64,000 nt of DNA from Pseudovibrio sp. Ad37 (GTDB lineage Bacteria; Pseudomonadota; Alphaproteobacteria; Rhizobiales; Stappiaceae), in contig NZ_LMCF01000092.1 of assembly GCF_001623075.1 (NCBI RefSeq), positions 1-64,000 of the forward strand, written 5' to 3'. Positions 44,410 through 53,934 of the stretch are shown here, piece by piece (position 1 is the stretch's first letter; each line of letters opens with the position of its first letter). The position numbers and the translations under genes were made by a program. The notes below the pieces were generated by a model, which saw only the letters and a program-made list of their open reading frames with translations, was not told the origin of the DNA and searched no databases.

Positions 44410-44682
44410 ATTTTTTCAATGGCTTAGCTGTTTCGTCCAGAAAGCAGACCCGACCGTTTTACAGTAATGTTCCCTTTTAGCCCTACTCGCTCCCATGACT
44501 TGAGTTTGAGCCATGTTTGACTAATGTTTCCCTGGGATGCTGTCTAGGTCTTTGATGTCACGCCAATACTGAGTAACAATCTATCATCTGCCTAACCCTC
44601 ATGCTGCATCCATCGCTTTTCTGCAACAAAGTTTCAAGCCACCACTCGTCCGCGGCTTTCCACGCGTATTGGTGTGCATACA

Positions 44683-45786
44683 TCATTTATCCTTGATGTT
44701 TGCTCCGACAACGCGCTCTTCCCAACCCGGAGCTGATGGAGGTGTAAAGATCCCTCGCGCGATCATGAGGTGCACCTGTTCTTGAAGTGCTTTTGTGTAC
44801 TGCGGTGTATTGTAAGCTGTTTTATCCTTGTTCATGTTTGCAGGCAGAATAGGCTTTTCGTAGATCTTTTGGATGACCTCAGTCCGTAGATCTTTGATCC
44901 AATTCGCAACCTGTGCTGAGATGCGAAACTCTCGAAGTGCTTCGACATCAACTTCGCCCGCCATATAAGAGTCTGCCGCCACGGTCTTTTGCGAAAGGAC
45001 CTGCCCATCATATCTGATGATCTGGGATCTCCCATCTGACATGCTAATAGGTTCATCTCCGAGATTAACACTAGCTGTCGCCATTTGGGACGCGACAACA
45101 TACATTGTGTTGAACAAAGCGTGCGCTTTATTTTGGATCTCATATGCTTCCGAATACGGGCTTGGTAGATTCACACGACACAGTATTTCGGCGCCATTCA
45201 TAGCGAGACCGCGAATATACTCAGGATAGGAGCCGTCCATAGCCACACTTATGCCGATCTCAGTCTTCGCGACAGGGAAAAATGCATCCAAGCCAGATCC
45301 AAACATTTCTTCCCATTGCTCCATAACATCATGAGGCGTTGAACAATGTTCGCCGGGATACAACACAGAGTTTTTTGTATGGCGGAGGATAATTTCACCT
45401 TCTGGGTTAAACAGGATACCTTCATTGAAATAGCGCCCTGGAAACTCTGGGCGATAAGTTCGAACTCCTGCAACGAGATATACTCCATACTGCTTGGCTA
45501 ACTCACCAAAGCGAGCCATCTCAGGGCCGTCAGCAGTAAGCGCAATCTTGTCGATATACTCATTGGGATCCATATCATAGAGTTCATCCGGGAAGCCTTG
45601 CACTGCCGCTTCCTGTAACACGACCAGCTTTACCTGTTTTTTTGTGGAAGCGAGCCAAACCGCCGCACCAATCAACGCGTCAATCCGATCGAAAACACCA
45701 TCCATTTCATTGCGATTCTTCACAAAGACGTAATTGAATGTGAGGCAGACCGCATTGTATGGAGCAATGTAAGATTGGTTCGTCAT
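44683..45786 (-). CDS. Carbon-nitrogen hydrolase (nitrilase superfamily) lacking the catalytic cysteine
   Basis: 367 residues, from an ATG with GAGGAGA 6 bases upstream. The fold marks are present: glutamate 59 in VVLQEAAVQGF and lysine 138 in RHTKNSVLYPGEHC. The region that should carry the nucleophile reads ISVAMDGSYPEYIRG, so the cysteine position (the C in the usual CDDGNYPE or CYDGRFPE) is alanine 182. The rest resembles aliphatic amidases or nitrilases, including AMNGAEILCRV. As it stands it is probably a pseudoenzyme or decaying gene. It is preceded 48 bases upstream on the same strand by a broken amidohydrolase gene, a plausible former operon partner. Confidence 0.8.
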   Translation of the reverse strand: MTNQSYIAPYNAVCLTFNYVFVKNRNEMDGVFDRIDALIGAAVWLASTKKQVKLVVLQEAAVQGFPDELYDMDPNEYIDKIALTADGPEMARFGELAKQYGVYLVAGVRTYRPEFPGRYFNEGILFNPEGEIILRHTKNSVLYPGEHCSTPHDVMEQWEEMFGSGLDAFFPVAKTEIGISVAMDGSYPEYIRGLAMNGAEILCRVNLPSPYSEAYEIQNKAHALFNTMYVVASQMATASVNLGDEPISMSDGRSQIIRYDGQVLSQKTVAADSYMAGEVDVEALREFRISAQVANWIKDLRTEVIQKIYEKPILPANMNKDKTAYNTPQYTKALQEQVHLMIARGIFTPPSAPGWEERVVGANIKDK

Positions 45787-45834
45787 CTGAAGTCTCCTCA
45801 TCAATTAACTTGGTACTGTCTGCATATTTGAATG

Positions 45835-46792
45835 CTAAAGCTTCATCAGTTTGCGGGCATTTTCTCGGCCAATGTTCTGTAGGTTGGCAGAATTGATATC
45901 AAGCGCGTCGAACCACTGTGCTGCTGCAACTGCATCCTCGTAAGGGTAGTCGGTTGAAAACAGCAACCGATCAGCACCAAGTAAATTCAATGTAATCATG
46001 AAGGATTGTGTACTGAAATTTCCGGCAACCGTAGCAAAAAAATATGCCGAAAATAATACGAGATTTCCTTCTCCGCTTCGTAACCTTTGGAGAAATCTTG
46101 CAACCAACGATCTGAGCGCCACACTGTAAAAGCATAAGCTTCTGCTAGGTGACCAAGTACGATGTTTAAGTTGGGATGCCTGTCGAATAAACCTGATCCG
46201 ATCAGTCTATAAGAATGCAGGAGTGTTTCCACCGCAAATCCAAACACCGGCCCCAGCATAAATTCATGCCCTTTGTACGCGCAAGTTTCACTAGGCATCG
46301 CCGGATGAAGATAAAAGGGCACATTAAGCTCTTCAACCGTTTGCCAGAACGGAGCATATTCAGGGGTATCGTAGTAGATGGCGCGGCCATCATCCATTCG
46401 GCTGTATCCGTCAACCAAAGCCCCAACAAAGCCGAGTTTATTGACGCACCTAGTCAATTCTTCTATCGCGGCCTCCGGATGGTGCATTGGCAGGGCAGCA
46501 AAACCGGAGAACCGCGACGGGTTCGCGGATACTTTTTCAGCAAGATAGTCGTTGTAGCGGCGCGCAATACCTACAACCTCACCTTCAGGGGCTCCCTGAC
46601 AACTTGCGCGAGGGAAAGAACCATACGTTCGATACCTGCCTCGTCCATGGCTTCGAGCCGCTTACTCCCAAAGTCACTGCCGCATTAGTATATCCGATCA
46701 ATCCACTCTTCGGTTGCTCCAGCAGCTCCCATCGGTGCGACATCACTGCGTGACATCACATAGTGTTCTTCAAGTCCAATCTTGTTTCGCAT
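45835..46792 (-). pseudogene. Amidohydrolase (ACMSD/2,3-dihydroxybenzoate decarboxylase-like), broken
   Basis: Pieces of one TIM-barrel amidohydrolase lie in different frames. From the ATG at 46792 the start reads MRNKIGLEEHYVMSR, hits a TAA at 46685-46687 after 35 codons, and continues with KRLEAMDEAGIERMVLSLAQ. The frame shifts near 46600 into GAPEGEVVGIARRYNDYL and FSGFAALPMHHPEAAIEEL, and shifts again near 46035 into GNFSTQSFMITLNLLGADR and LLFSTDYPYED to the end. In this family such proteins decarboxylate or hydrolyse aromatic acids, with the metal-site EEH motif at the N-terminus (here LEEHY) and the aspartate in FSTDYPYE. One stop plus two frameshifts make activity unlikely. Confidence 0.85.
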
Positions 46793-47317
46793 TTTAGAGT
46801 TCGCCTCTATCACTTGGCTTTAGTGCACGAAGAAAAACTCACCTAACGGATTAAGAAGTAACAACGAGCACAGAAAATAAGGATAAGATTAAATGGCGTA
46901 TACGAGTAATAGGTTTAATCGTATCAGGTCTTTTTCGATGCCAAAGTACACAACTAGACCTGTATCTATCATTAACATCAAGCCACTTACTATTTATGGG
47001 ATATTTAGTGTCATATTCATCAATATATTTACCTGACATTACTTAATTAGTAGATATATGTACTAAATTTAAACATTATAATTATTAAGATGGGGCTAAT
47101 CAAGACAACTCACCTTCTTCAGATGCAGCTTTTTGTTCCAATGTGGTCAAACCAAATAAAATCTTCAGTTTTGAAATGCTCAAAATCCCAGCGAAACTGA
47201 GGGGATGTAAGGTGTTCAATCAGTGGCAGTTTTAATAAATTCCTCTAATAGATCATTGTGCACGCCACATTTTTGCTGTAATTGACGGCAAAACACGCCC
47301 TAGGGGAAATCAACGAG
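46793..47317. other. AT-rich region upstream of bioB
   Basis: About 525 bases, rich in A/T with no believable gene. An inverted repeat TTAGTA/TACTAA occurs at 47047-47052 and 47061-47066. I found no BioR-type TTATCTATAA box. The bioB promoter must lie here. Confidence 0.45.
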
Positions 47318-48319
47318 TTGAACTGCGTGCAAAAATCATCTGACATTCGTACGAACTGGACGCGTGAAGAGGCTGAGTCTCTTTACAACCTGCCGTTTAA
47401 TGACCTGCTGTTTAAAGCTCACTGCGTTCATCGCGAGCATTTTGATCCCAATGAGGTCCAGCAAAGCCAGCTCTTAAGCATCAAGACAGGCGGTTGCCCG
47501 GAAGATTGCGCTTATTGCAGCCAGTCGGCTCGCAACAACACCGAGCTCTCCGCCTCAAAGATGCTTGAAGTGCAAATGGTGCTTGAAGAAGCCAAAAAGG
47601 CGAAAGAAGGCGGCGCAACCCGGTATTGCATGGGTGCAGCCTGGCGCTCTCCGAAAGATCGCGACATGCGCGCCATTGAATTGATGGTGGAAGGTGTCAA
47701 AGATCTTGGCATGGAAAGCTGCATGACGCTTGGCATGCTGACGCCTGAGCAAATTTTGCGCCTCAAAGATGCTGGCTTGGATTATTACAATCACAACATC
47801 GACACCTCAGAGCGCTACTACAGCGAGGTTATTACAACCCGCAAGTTCTCAGATCGTATCTATACTCTGAATCTGGTCAAGGAATCCGGCATTAAAGTCT
47901 GTTCTGGCGGCATCGTCGGCATGGGTGAAAAAGATATGGATCGCCTCGATATGCTGGTTTCTCTGGCGACTCTGGAAGAGCATCCGGACAGTGTGCCGAT
48001 CAACATGCTTATTCCAATTGAAGGCACACCGCTGCAGGACGCCGAACCGGTTGACCCGATTGACTTCGTTCGCCTGATTGCTGTTGCGCGTGTCATGATG
48101 CCAAAATCTCATGTTCGCCTGTCAGCAGGCCGGACAGAAATGTCTGATGAGACGCAGGCAATGTGTTTCTTTGCTGGAGCAAACTCCATCTTCAAAGGCG
48201 AAACACTGCTCACCACAGACAACCCGGAAGACTCCAAGGACGCAGCTTTGTTCAAACGCCTTGGTATCCGCCCTATGGGGCTGAAAAGCTGTGCGGCTGA
48301 GCATGAGCCTGCTGAATAA
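47318..48319 (+). CDS. bioB: Biotin synthase
   Basis: A radical-SAM enzyme that inserts sulfur into dethiobiotin. The CxxxCxxC cluster motif is in [14 protein letters not shown], with [25 protein letters not shown] and the C-terminal LSAGRTEM holding the arginine of the second cluster. The start is uncertain: a TTG at 47318 has AGGGGA about 10 bases upstream, a GTG lies at 47327, and a TTG lies at 47282 without a ribosome site. It starts a five-gene operon and its stop overlaps bioF. Confidence 0.93.
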   Translation: MNCVQKSSDIRTNWTREEAESLYNLPFNDLLFKAHCVHREHFDPNEVQQSQLLSIKTGGCPEDCAYCSQSARNNTELSASKMLEVQMVLEEAKKAKEGGATRYCMGAAWRSPKDRDMRAIELMVEGVKDLGMESCMTLGMLTPEQILRLKDAGLDYYNHNIDTSERYYSEVITTRKFSDRIYTLNLVKESGIKVCSGGIVGMGEKDMDRLDMLVSLATLEEHPDSVPINMLIPIEGTPLQDAEPVDPIDFVRLIAVARVMMPKSHVRLSAGRTEMSDETQAMCFFAGANSIFKGETLLTTDNPEDSKDAALFKRLGIRPMGLKSCAAEHEPAE

Positions 48320-49442
48320 GCACCAAGGAGCGCTCGAGCGTCTGGCAGAACGGGGCAGGTCCCGTTCTCTGCTCAAAGCGCATGGCTGCGATTTCTCGTC
48401 CAATGACTATCTGGCGCTGACAACAGCGCCAGAAATGCGTTTAGCGGCAGAAAACGCTCTTGCCCGTGGTGTCAGTCTCGGCGCAGGCGGCTCGCGCCTC
48501 TTGCGCGGCAATGATCCTGAACACGAGGCGCTTGAGCTGGAAGCTGCAAAACTGTTCAACACTGAGCGATCCCTTTTCTTTGGTGGGGGATACAACGCCA
48601 ACATGGCGCTGTTCTCAACCCTGCCGCAGCAGGGCGACCTTGTCCTGCATGACAGCCTTATCCACGCCAGTGCACATGACGGCATGAAGTTGGGTGCAGC
48701 CCAGTCCATGGCCTTTAAGCACAATCAGGTTGAGGATGCGCTGGCACGTATTACCCAGTGGCGCCAACAAGGCGAAACAGGGCGGATCTGGATCGCCTGC
48801 GAAAGCCTTTACAGCATGGATGGTGATCAGGCTCCAATCAAGGACCTGATGGACCTCGCTGACACACACGATGCATTCTTGCTGGTAGATGAAGCCCATG
48901 CAACAGGCGTGCTGGGTGAGGGCGGCAAAGGCCTGGCAGCAGAGTTTGAAGGCCGCGAAAACATCATTTCGCTCCATACTTGCGGCAAAGCTCTTGGAGC
49001 CTCAGGCGCACTTGTTTGCGGACCTGCTGTTCTGATCGACTATCTCATCAACCGTGCGCGCGGGTTCATCTATGCAACCGCGCCATCGCCTCTGGTCGCA
49101 GCCATCGTGCGTGCCTCGCTAAAGCTGGTGCAGGATCAGCCAGAACGACGTGACCAGCTTGCTGACCTCGTGGCCCATGCAAATGCTGAGATGAACCGTG
49201 TGTGCGGACAAAAGGGCCGCGGAACGCATATTCTTCCGTTCCTTATTGGCAACGACAAACGCACTATGCAGATTGCAAAGGCATTGCAGGAACGCGGCTT
49301 TGATATCCGCGGCATTCGCCCGCCAACTGTACCACGGGGCACATCCCGCTTGCGAATTGCGTTGACCTTGCATGCAAGCAAGCAAGATGTATCCAGCATG
49401 TTTGAAGCGTTTGCTGAAGAAATGGACCTTGTTCCGTCATGA
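48303..49442 (+). CDS. bioF: 8-amino-7-oxononanoate synthase
   Basis: 379 residues; a PLP enzyme that condenses pimeloyl-ACP (or -CoA) with alanine. Fold marks: [38 protein letters not shown] and the PLP lysine in [14 protein letters not shown]. The ATG at 48303 overlaps the bioB stop by 17 bases, and the gene end overlaps the bioD start by 4. Confidence 0.94.
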   Translation: MSLLNKHQGALERLAERGRSRSLLKAHGCDFSSNDYLALTTAPEMRLAAENALARGVSLGAGGSRLLRGNDPEHEALELEAAKLFNTERSLFFGGGYNANMALFSTLPQQGDLVLHDSLIHASAHDGMKLGAAQSMAFKHNQVEDALARITQWRQQGETGRIWIACESLYSMDGDQAPIKDLMDLADTHDAFLLVDEAHATGVLGEGGKGLAAEFEGRENIISLHTCGKALGASGALVCGPAVLIDYLINRARGFIYATAPSPLVAAIVRASLKLVQDQPERRDQLADLVAHANAEMNRVCGQKGRGTHILPFLIGNDKRTMQIAKALQERGFDIRGIRPPTVPRGTSRLRIALTLHASKQDVSSMFEAFAEEMDLVPS

Positions 49443-50077
49443 CAAAACCAATCGTAGTTACCGGAACTGATACCGGTATCGGCAAAACAATTTTCTCTGC
49501 AGCGCTAACACAGGCACTGGCCGCCACTTACTGGAAGCCCGTTCAATCCGGACTGGAAGAAGAAACCGACACACAGGCCGTGGTGCGTCTGACAGGCTGC
49601 AGAGCACTGCCAGAGACATACCGTTTGCAGGTTCCCGCTTCTCCGCATTTCTCAGCGGAAGCAGAGAATGTTGTGATCGACACGGAGAGCCTGACAATGC
49701 CTCAGGTCGATGGACCGCTCGTTGTTGAAGGGGCAGGTGGCCTCATGGTGCCGCTCACACGCGAGACGCTGTACATTGATCTCTTCAAAAAGTGGCAGGC
49801 ACCAATTGTGCTATGCGCTCGCACTGGCCTTGGCACCATCAATCACAGCTTGCTTTCCATTGAAGCGCTGCGAGCACGTGGCTGCAATCTGCTCGGCATC
49901 GTGTTTATCGGTGAGGAAGTGGCAGATTCTGAGCGTACGATCGCAGAGTATGCAGGTGTCAAAAAACTTGGGCGCTTGCCACTGCTGAAACAAATCACCC
50001 CAGAAACAATAAGAACAGCGTTTGCAGAGAATTTCCGTCTGGAAGACTTCTGTCTGCAAAACGGGGAGAACGTATGA
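49439..50077 (+). CDS. bioD: Dethiobiotin synthetase
   Basis: 212 residues; ATP-dependent closure of the ureido ring from diaminopelargonic acid and CO2. The P-loop is GTDTGIGKT, followed by YWKPVQSG and VVEGAGGLMVPL. Slightly short for the family but intact. Overlaps bioF and bioA by 4 bases each. Confidence 0.93.
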   Translation: MTKPIVVTGTDTGIGKTIFSAALTQALAATYWKPVQSGLEEETDTQAVVRLTGCRALPETYRLQVPASPHFSAEAENVVIDTESLTMPQVDGPLVVEGAGGLMVPLTRETLYIDLFKKWQAPIVLCARTGLGTINHSLLSIEALRARGCNLLGIVFIGEEVADSERTIAEYAGVKKLGRLPLLKQITPETIRTAFAENFRLEDFCLQNGENV

Positions 50078-51336
50078 TGTCCAAGCGCTCACCAATCTGG
50101 CATCCCTTTACTCAGCATGCTGTGCTGACGGAAATGACCAAGATTTCAGGCGGCTCTGGCGCTTACCTGACGAAGGATGATGGTGAAAAGCTGCTTGATG
50201 CCATTGCCTCCTGGTGGGTCGTAACCCACGGCCATTGCCATCCCCATGTTATTGGCGCGATCAAGGAACAGGCTGAGAAGCTGGATCAGGTGATCTTTGC
50301 AGGCCATACCCACGAGCCCGCAGAGCGCCTTGCACAACAGCTGCTCAAATGCACACCTGACGGGCTGGACTATGTCTTCTTCTCAGACAGCGGCTCCACC
50401 AGCGTGGAAGTGGCACTCAAAATGGCGCTCGGCTACTGGCATCATCTGGGCGCAAATCGCCAGCGCATCGTCGTCATGGAAAACAGCTATCACGGCGATA
50501 CCATCGGCACCATGTCCGTTGGCGAGCGTGGCGTTTTCAACCAGCCTTATAATCCGCTGCTGTTTGATGTGGCCAAAGTGACATTCCCAACTGCAGGCAA
50601 TGAGCAGACTACAATCGATGAGCTGGAAAAGCTTTGTGCGCAAGGCGATGTCGCAGCCTTCATAGTTGAGCCACTCGTTCTGGGTGCTGGCGGCATGCTG
50701 ATGTATTCCGCTGAAACCCTACGGGCGCTTTATGAGGTCTGCAAGAAGCGTAACGTCCTGTTCATCGCTGATGAGGTGATGACGGGCTGGGGCCGTACAG
50801 GCAAGATGTTCGCTTGTGAGCACGCCCAAATCACACCAGATATCGCGTGCTATTCCAAAGGTCTGACGGGTGGTTCTCTGCCTCTTGCCGTTACCATGTG
50901 CTCCTCAGCAATCTATGATGAGCATTATTCCATGGACAGAAGTAAAACCTTCTTCCATTCCAGCTCTTACACAGCAAACCCAATCGCCTGCGCCGCTGCT
51001 GTCGCCAATCTGGAAATTTGGGAAAATGAACCAGTCTATGACCGCATAGCAAAGCTCATGCAAATGCAATCCGTAGGCCTTGCGCGCTTCAAAGACGATG
51101 GCCGTTTCACCAACATCCGTCAAACCGGCATCATCGCCGCTATGGATATCAACGTGAAGGATCACGGATATCTGTCTGACATCGGCCCGCGCCTCTATGA
51201 GTTCTTCAAGTCAAAGAACCTGCTGCTGCGCCCGCTTGGCAACACACTCTATTCCATGCCGCCATACTGCGTCACTCAAGGCGATATTGACCAGATCTAC
51301 GATGCAATAGCTGAGGCTGCTGATGAACTCCTTTAA
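50074..51336 (+). CDS. bioA: Adenosylmethionine-8-amino-7-oxononanoate aminotransferase
   Basis: 420 residues; class III aminotransferase making diaminopelargonic acid. It has IWHPFTQH, SWWVVTHGHCHPHV, SDSGSTSVEVALKM, YHGDTIGTMSVG, DEVMTGWGRTG, and the PLP lysine in CYSKGLTGGSLPLA. Its ATG overlaps the bioD stop, and its end overlaps bioZ by 14 bases. Confidence 0.94.
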   Translation: MMSKRSPIWHPFTQHAVLTEMTKISGGSGAYLTKDDGEKLLDAIASWWVVTHGHCHPHVIGAIKEQAEKLDQVIFAGHTHEPAERLAQQLLKCTPDGLDYVFFSDSGSTSVEVALKMALGYWHHLGANRQRIVVMENSYHGDTIGTMSVGERGVFNQPYNPLLFDVAKVTFPTAGNEQTTIDELEKLCAQGDVAAFIVEPLVLGAGGMLMYSAETLRALYEVCKKRNVLFIADEVMTGWGRTGKMFACEHAQITPDIACYSKGLTGGSLPLAVTMCSSAIYDEHYSMDRSKTFFHSSSYTANPIACAAAVANLEIWENEPVYDRIAKLMQMQSVGLARFKDDGRFTNIRQTGIIAAMDINVKDHGYLSDIGPRLYEFFKSKNLLLRPLGNTLYSMPPYCVTQGDIDQIYDAIAEAADELL

Positions 51337-52315
51337 GGACCGCGGCGGACTAATCGGCTTCGGGCATTACGCACCAGAACGCCGCGTACTGAATGCGGAA
51401 ATCGAGCAGGATCTGGGACTGGAAGAAGGCTGGATCGAACGCCGCACAGGCATTCGCGAGCGCCGCTATGTCTCGTCAGACCAAGCGCTGACAGACATCG
51501 CCCTGCCAGCAGCTCAAATGGCCATTGAAGACGCAGGTATTGATCCTGCTAAAATCGGCCTGACACTGCTGGCAACCAGCACACCAGACCATCTTTTGCC
51601 ACCCTCAGCACCTCTGCTCGTGCACAAACTGGGGCTGCCAAACTCCGGTGGCATCGATATGGCAGGCGCTTGCGCAGGATTCCTCTACGCACTCGCCATG
51701 GCAGATGCCTATGCCAAAGCGCAAGGCATTGCGGTTCTCGTCGTCGCAGCCAATATCTTAAGCCGCCGCATCAACCCGGTAGAACGCGCCAGTCGCGTGC
51801 TATTTGCCGATGCTGCTGGTGCCGTTGTGGTTCTGCCACCAGCACATAAAGAGCAGGGCATCCTTGCTGCTGATCTGGCATCTGATGGTGCTTATTACGA
51901 CCTCATCAAAATCCCCGGCGGTGGCAGTCGCAATCCATACAGACCGGATATGGCCCCCAATGAGTACCTGATGAGCCTGCAAGGCGGGCAGACGGTCTTC
52001 GCCAAAGCGGTCAACACGCTCACGGACTCAGCAATGAAAATTCTGGGGCAGGCGGACATCAAACCGTCAGAGGTAGATCACTGGGCACCCCATCAGGCCA
52101 ACTCCCGGATCATTCAGGCTGTCGGAACCAATCTTGGAATAAACGCCGATAAGACACTGATAACACTGGGGGAATACGGCAATAGTTCAGCAGCCACCAT
52201 CCCATTCAGCCTCTCCAAGTGTCGGGAAAATCGAAGCTATAAGGCGGGTGACAAAATTCTATTGTCTGCCATAGGCGCGGGCTTCGTCAGCGGGTCCTTG
52301 TTGATCGGCATGTAG
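51323..52315 (+). CDS. bioZ: BioZ, beta-ketoacyl-ACP synthase III-like biotin precursor enzyme
   Basis: A 330-residue KAS III-fold enzyme. The catalytic triad is Cys in DMAGACAGFLYAL, His in HWAPHQANSR and Asn in GEYGNSSAATIP. In rhizobia-like bacteria BioZ condenses glutaryl-CoA with malonyl-ACP to start pimelate synthesis, in place of BioC/BioH. The genetic position as the last gene of bioBFDA, with overlap, separates it from a housekeeping FabH. No bioC, bioH or bioI was seen in the window. Confidence 0.92.
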   Translation: MNSFKDRGGLIGFGHYAPERRVLNAEIEQDLGLEEGWIERRTGIRERRYVSSDQALTDIALPAAQMAIEDAGIDPAKIGLTLLATSTPDHLLPPSAPLLVHKLGLPNSGGIDMAGACAGFLYALAMADAYAKAQGIAVLVVAANILSRRINPVERASRVLFADAAGAVVVLPPAHKEQGILAADLASDGAYYDLIKIPGGGSRNPYRPDMAPNEYLMSLQGGQTVFAKAVNTLTDSAMKILGQADIKPSEVDHWAPHQANSRIIQAVGTNLGINADKTLITLGEYGNSSAATIPFSLSKCRENRSYKAGDKILLSAIGAGFVSGSLLIGM

Positions 52316-52320
52316 CAAAA

Positions 52321-52353
52321 GCGCCCACTCGTGGTGGAAAGACGAGCGGGCGC
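52321..52353. terminator. Hairpin at the end of the bio operon
   Basis: GCGCCC-x-CTCG at 52321-52331 pairs with CGAG-x-GGGCGC at 52343-52353 (one internal mismatch). It lies 5 bases after the bioZ stop and faces the convergent YceI-cytochrome gene. There is no long T-run. Confidence 0.65.
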
Positions 52354-52371
52354 GTGCGCATCAAACCGCAG

Positions 52372-53312
52372 TTATTTTGATGCGCTGTCCAGATAAGCCA
52401 ACAGGTTCTCGATATCTGCTGGCTTCTTCAAACCGGCAAATGCCATACGGTTTTTGGCAAGAATTTCTTCGGCTTGGCGAGAAACTCGGTCAGAGACTCT
52501 GTATCCCACGTCACATCAGCACTTGCCATAACCTTGGAATATTTGAAGCCCTCAACAGCAGCGGCCTGACGGCCAATCACACCGTGCAAGCTTGGGCCAA
52601 CTTTGTTCTGCCCTTCCTTCATGCTGTGGCATGCCTTGCACTTCTTAAAAACCTTCTTGCCCGCCTTCACATCCCCCGCAAACGCCACTTGAACTGGTGC
52701 TGGAACCGCAACCGATTCAGCTGCCGCCTGCTTCCCATCTGTTGTCAGCACAAGGCGAAGGGTAACCGGCACCGTCCGTGTAATCCCGTTCAGCTTGGCA
52801 AGTGTTTTCAACTGATCCACACCCGCATTCACACCCGCTTCCTCAGTTCCCAAAAACACCATGTCATTGGTAGTCGCTAGAACTTTGCTGTCGGAAATAC
52901 GCGCTACAAAAACCTCTGTCTCTACCGGGATTTCGGTGCCCAGCAAATTGAGGGTGGCTTCCAGATCAACAACAGTGGTTGCACCAACTGCAAGCTGGTT
53001 CAGCTCAGCAGTGTCCAGCTGCGCAGTCAGATCAGCAGACCCGATGCTTTGGAACACGATCTGGCGCATACGCTCATTGCGGATATCGATGTTGGTCTCA
53101 ACAGAACCCAGATCAATTGTCAGCTGCAGCTTGCCATCTTCCGAGACAGAGCCGGAGAGTTTCTCAAAGCTGTTCACTTCCCCCACGGAGTTCTTTTTGA
53201 TGGTGCCGTATGAAAGGCGTGAGCTGTCGCTGTCCACGCTCCAGGTTTGTGCAAGGGCACTGCCAGACAACAGTAAAAGCATCGCGGAGGTGCGGAAAAG
53301 GGTTTTTACCAT
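52372..53312 (-). CDS. YceI-cytochrome c fusion protein with a C-terminal frameshift
   Basis: The 295-residue in-frame part (stop at 52428) has a Sec signal (MVKTLFRTSAMLLLLSGSALA), a YceI-like lipocalin-fold domain (SRLSYGTIKKNSVGEVNSF, LGSVETNIDIRNERM) and a class I cytochrome c with the haem motif KCKACH. Past KPKK the frame breaks: one extra base after AAGAAA restores NRMAFAGLKKPADIENLLAY, which holds the expected axial methionine, and extends to a TAA at 52372-52374. Either a real 1-base deletion or a sequence error in an A-run. The gene diverges from an ECF sigma factor, which might control it. Confidence 0.82.
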
Positions 53313-53397
53313 AGGTATGTCGCCTTCGTGATTTGATGTGATTGACGATTTTTGGTTGCTATCAATTGAGGAACACACGACAGCTGGCTTTTATTCG

Positions 53398-53934
53398 ATG
53401 TATTTTGGAAAAAAATATCAGAAACGTTTTCAAAGTGACCTAATCACCCTCATGCCCCGGCTCTGGCGCTTTGCACTTTCGCTTGCAGGGCAAAAGGATC
53501 TGGCGGACGATTTGGTGCAGGCCACATGTCTGCGGGCATTGGAGCGGGAAAGCCAGTTTCAGGCAGGTTCAAACTTTGCCGCCTGGACCATGACCATTTG
53601 TCGGTCCATCTGGTTGAATGAAATGCGCAGCCAGCACCTGAGGAAAACCGGCCAGCTCGACACCGCCATCGAATCCAGCCTCATCGACCCGTCTCCATCC
53701 CCTGAAACGAATATTTTCGCCGCTGAAGTGTTTAAACAGGTGATGCGACTGCCAGAAGGTCAGCGCTCTGTGGTGGAACTTGTCTTCGTAGAGCAATTCA
53801 CCTATCGCGAAGCAGCCGCAATTTTAGGTATTCCTATTGGAACGGTCATGAGTCGCTTATCTGCAGCCCGTAAAACGCTTGCACCTTTAAAGCAGGAACA
53901 AGCCAACCAGATGAAGAAGGGAGAGCTGGCATGA
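53398..53934 (+). CDS. ECF-type sigma factor
   Basis: 178 residues. Sigma-2 region near LITLMPRLWRFALSLAGQKDLADDLVQATCLRALE and region 4 with RLPEGQRSVVELVFVEQFTYREAAAILGIPIGTVMSRLSAARKTL, quoted here only as markers PRLWRFAL, DLVQATCLRAL and YREAAAILGIPIGTVMSRL. It sits directly upstream of an anti-sigma-like gene (4-base overlap) and divergent from the YceI-cytochrome gene. The start at 53398 removes a 20-residue extension of the open frame that is not family-like. Target genes are not evident beyond the local cluster. Confidence 0.88.
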   Translation: MYFGKKYQKRFQSDLITLMPRLWRFALSLAGQKDLADDLVQATCLRALERESQFQAGSNFAAWTMTICRSIWLNEMRSQHLRKTGQLDTAIESSLIDPSPSPETNIFAAEVFKQVMRLPEGQRSVVELVFVEQFTYREAAAILGIPIGTVMSRLSAARKTLAPLKQEQANQMKKGELA

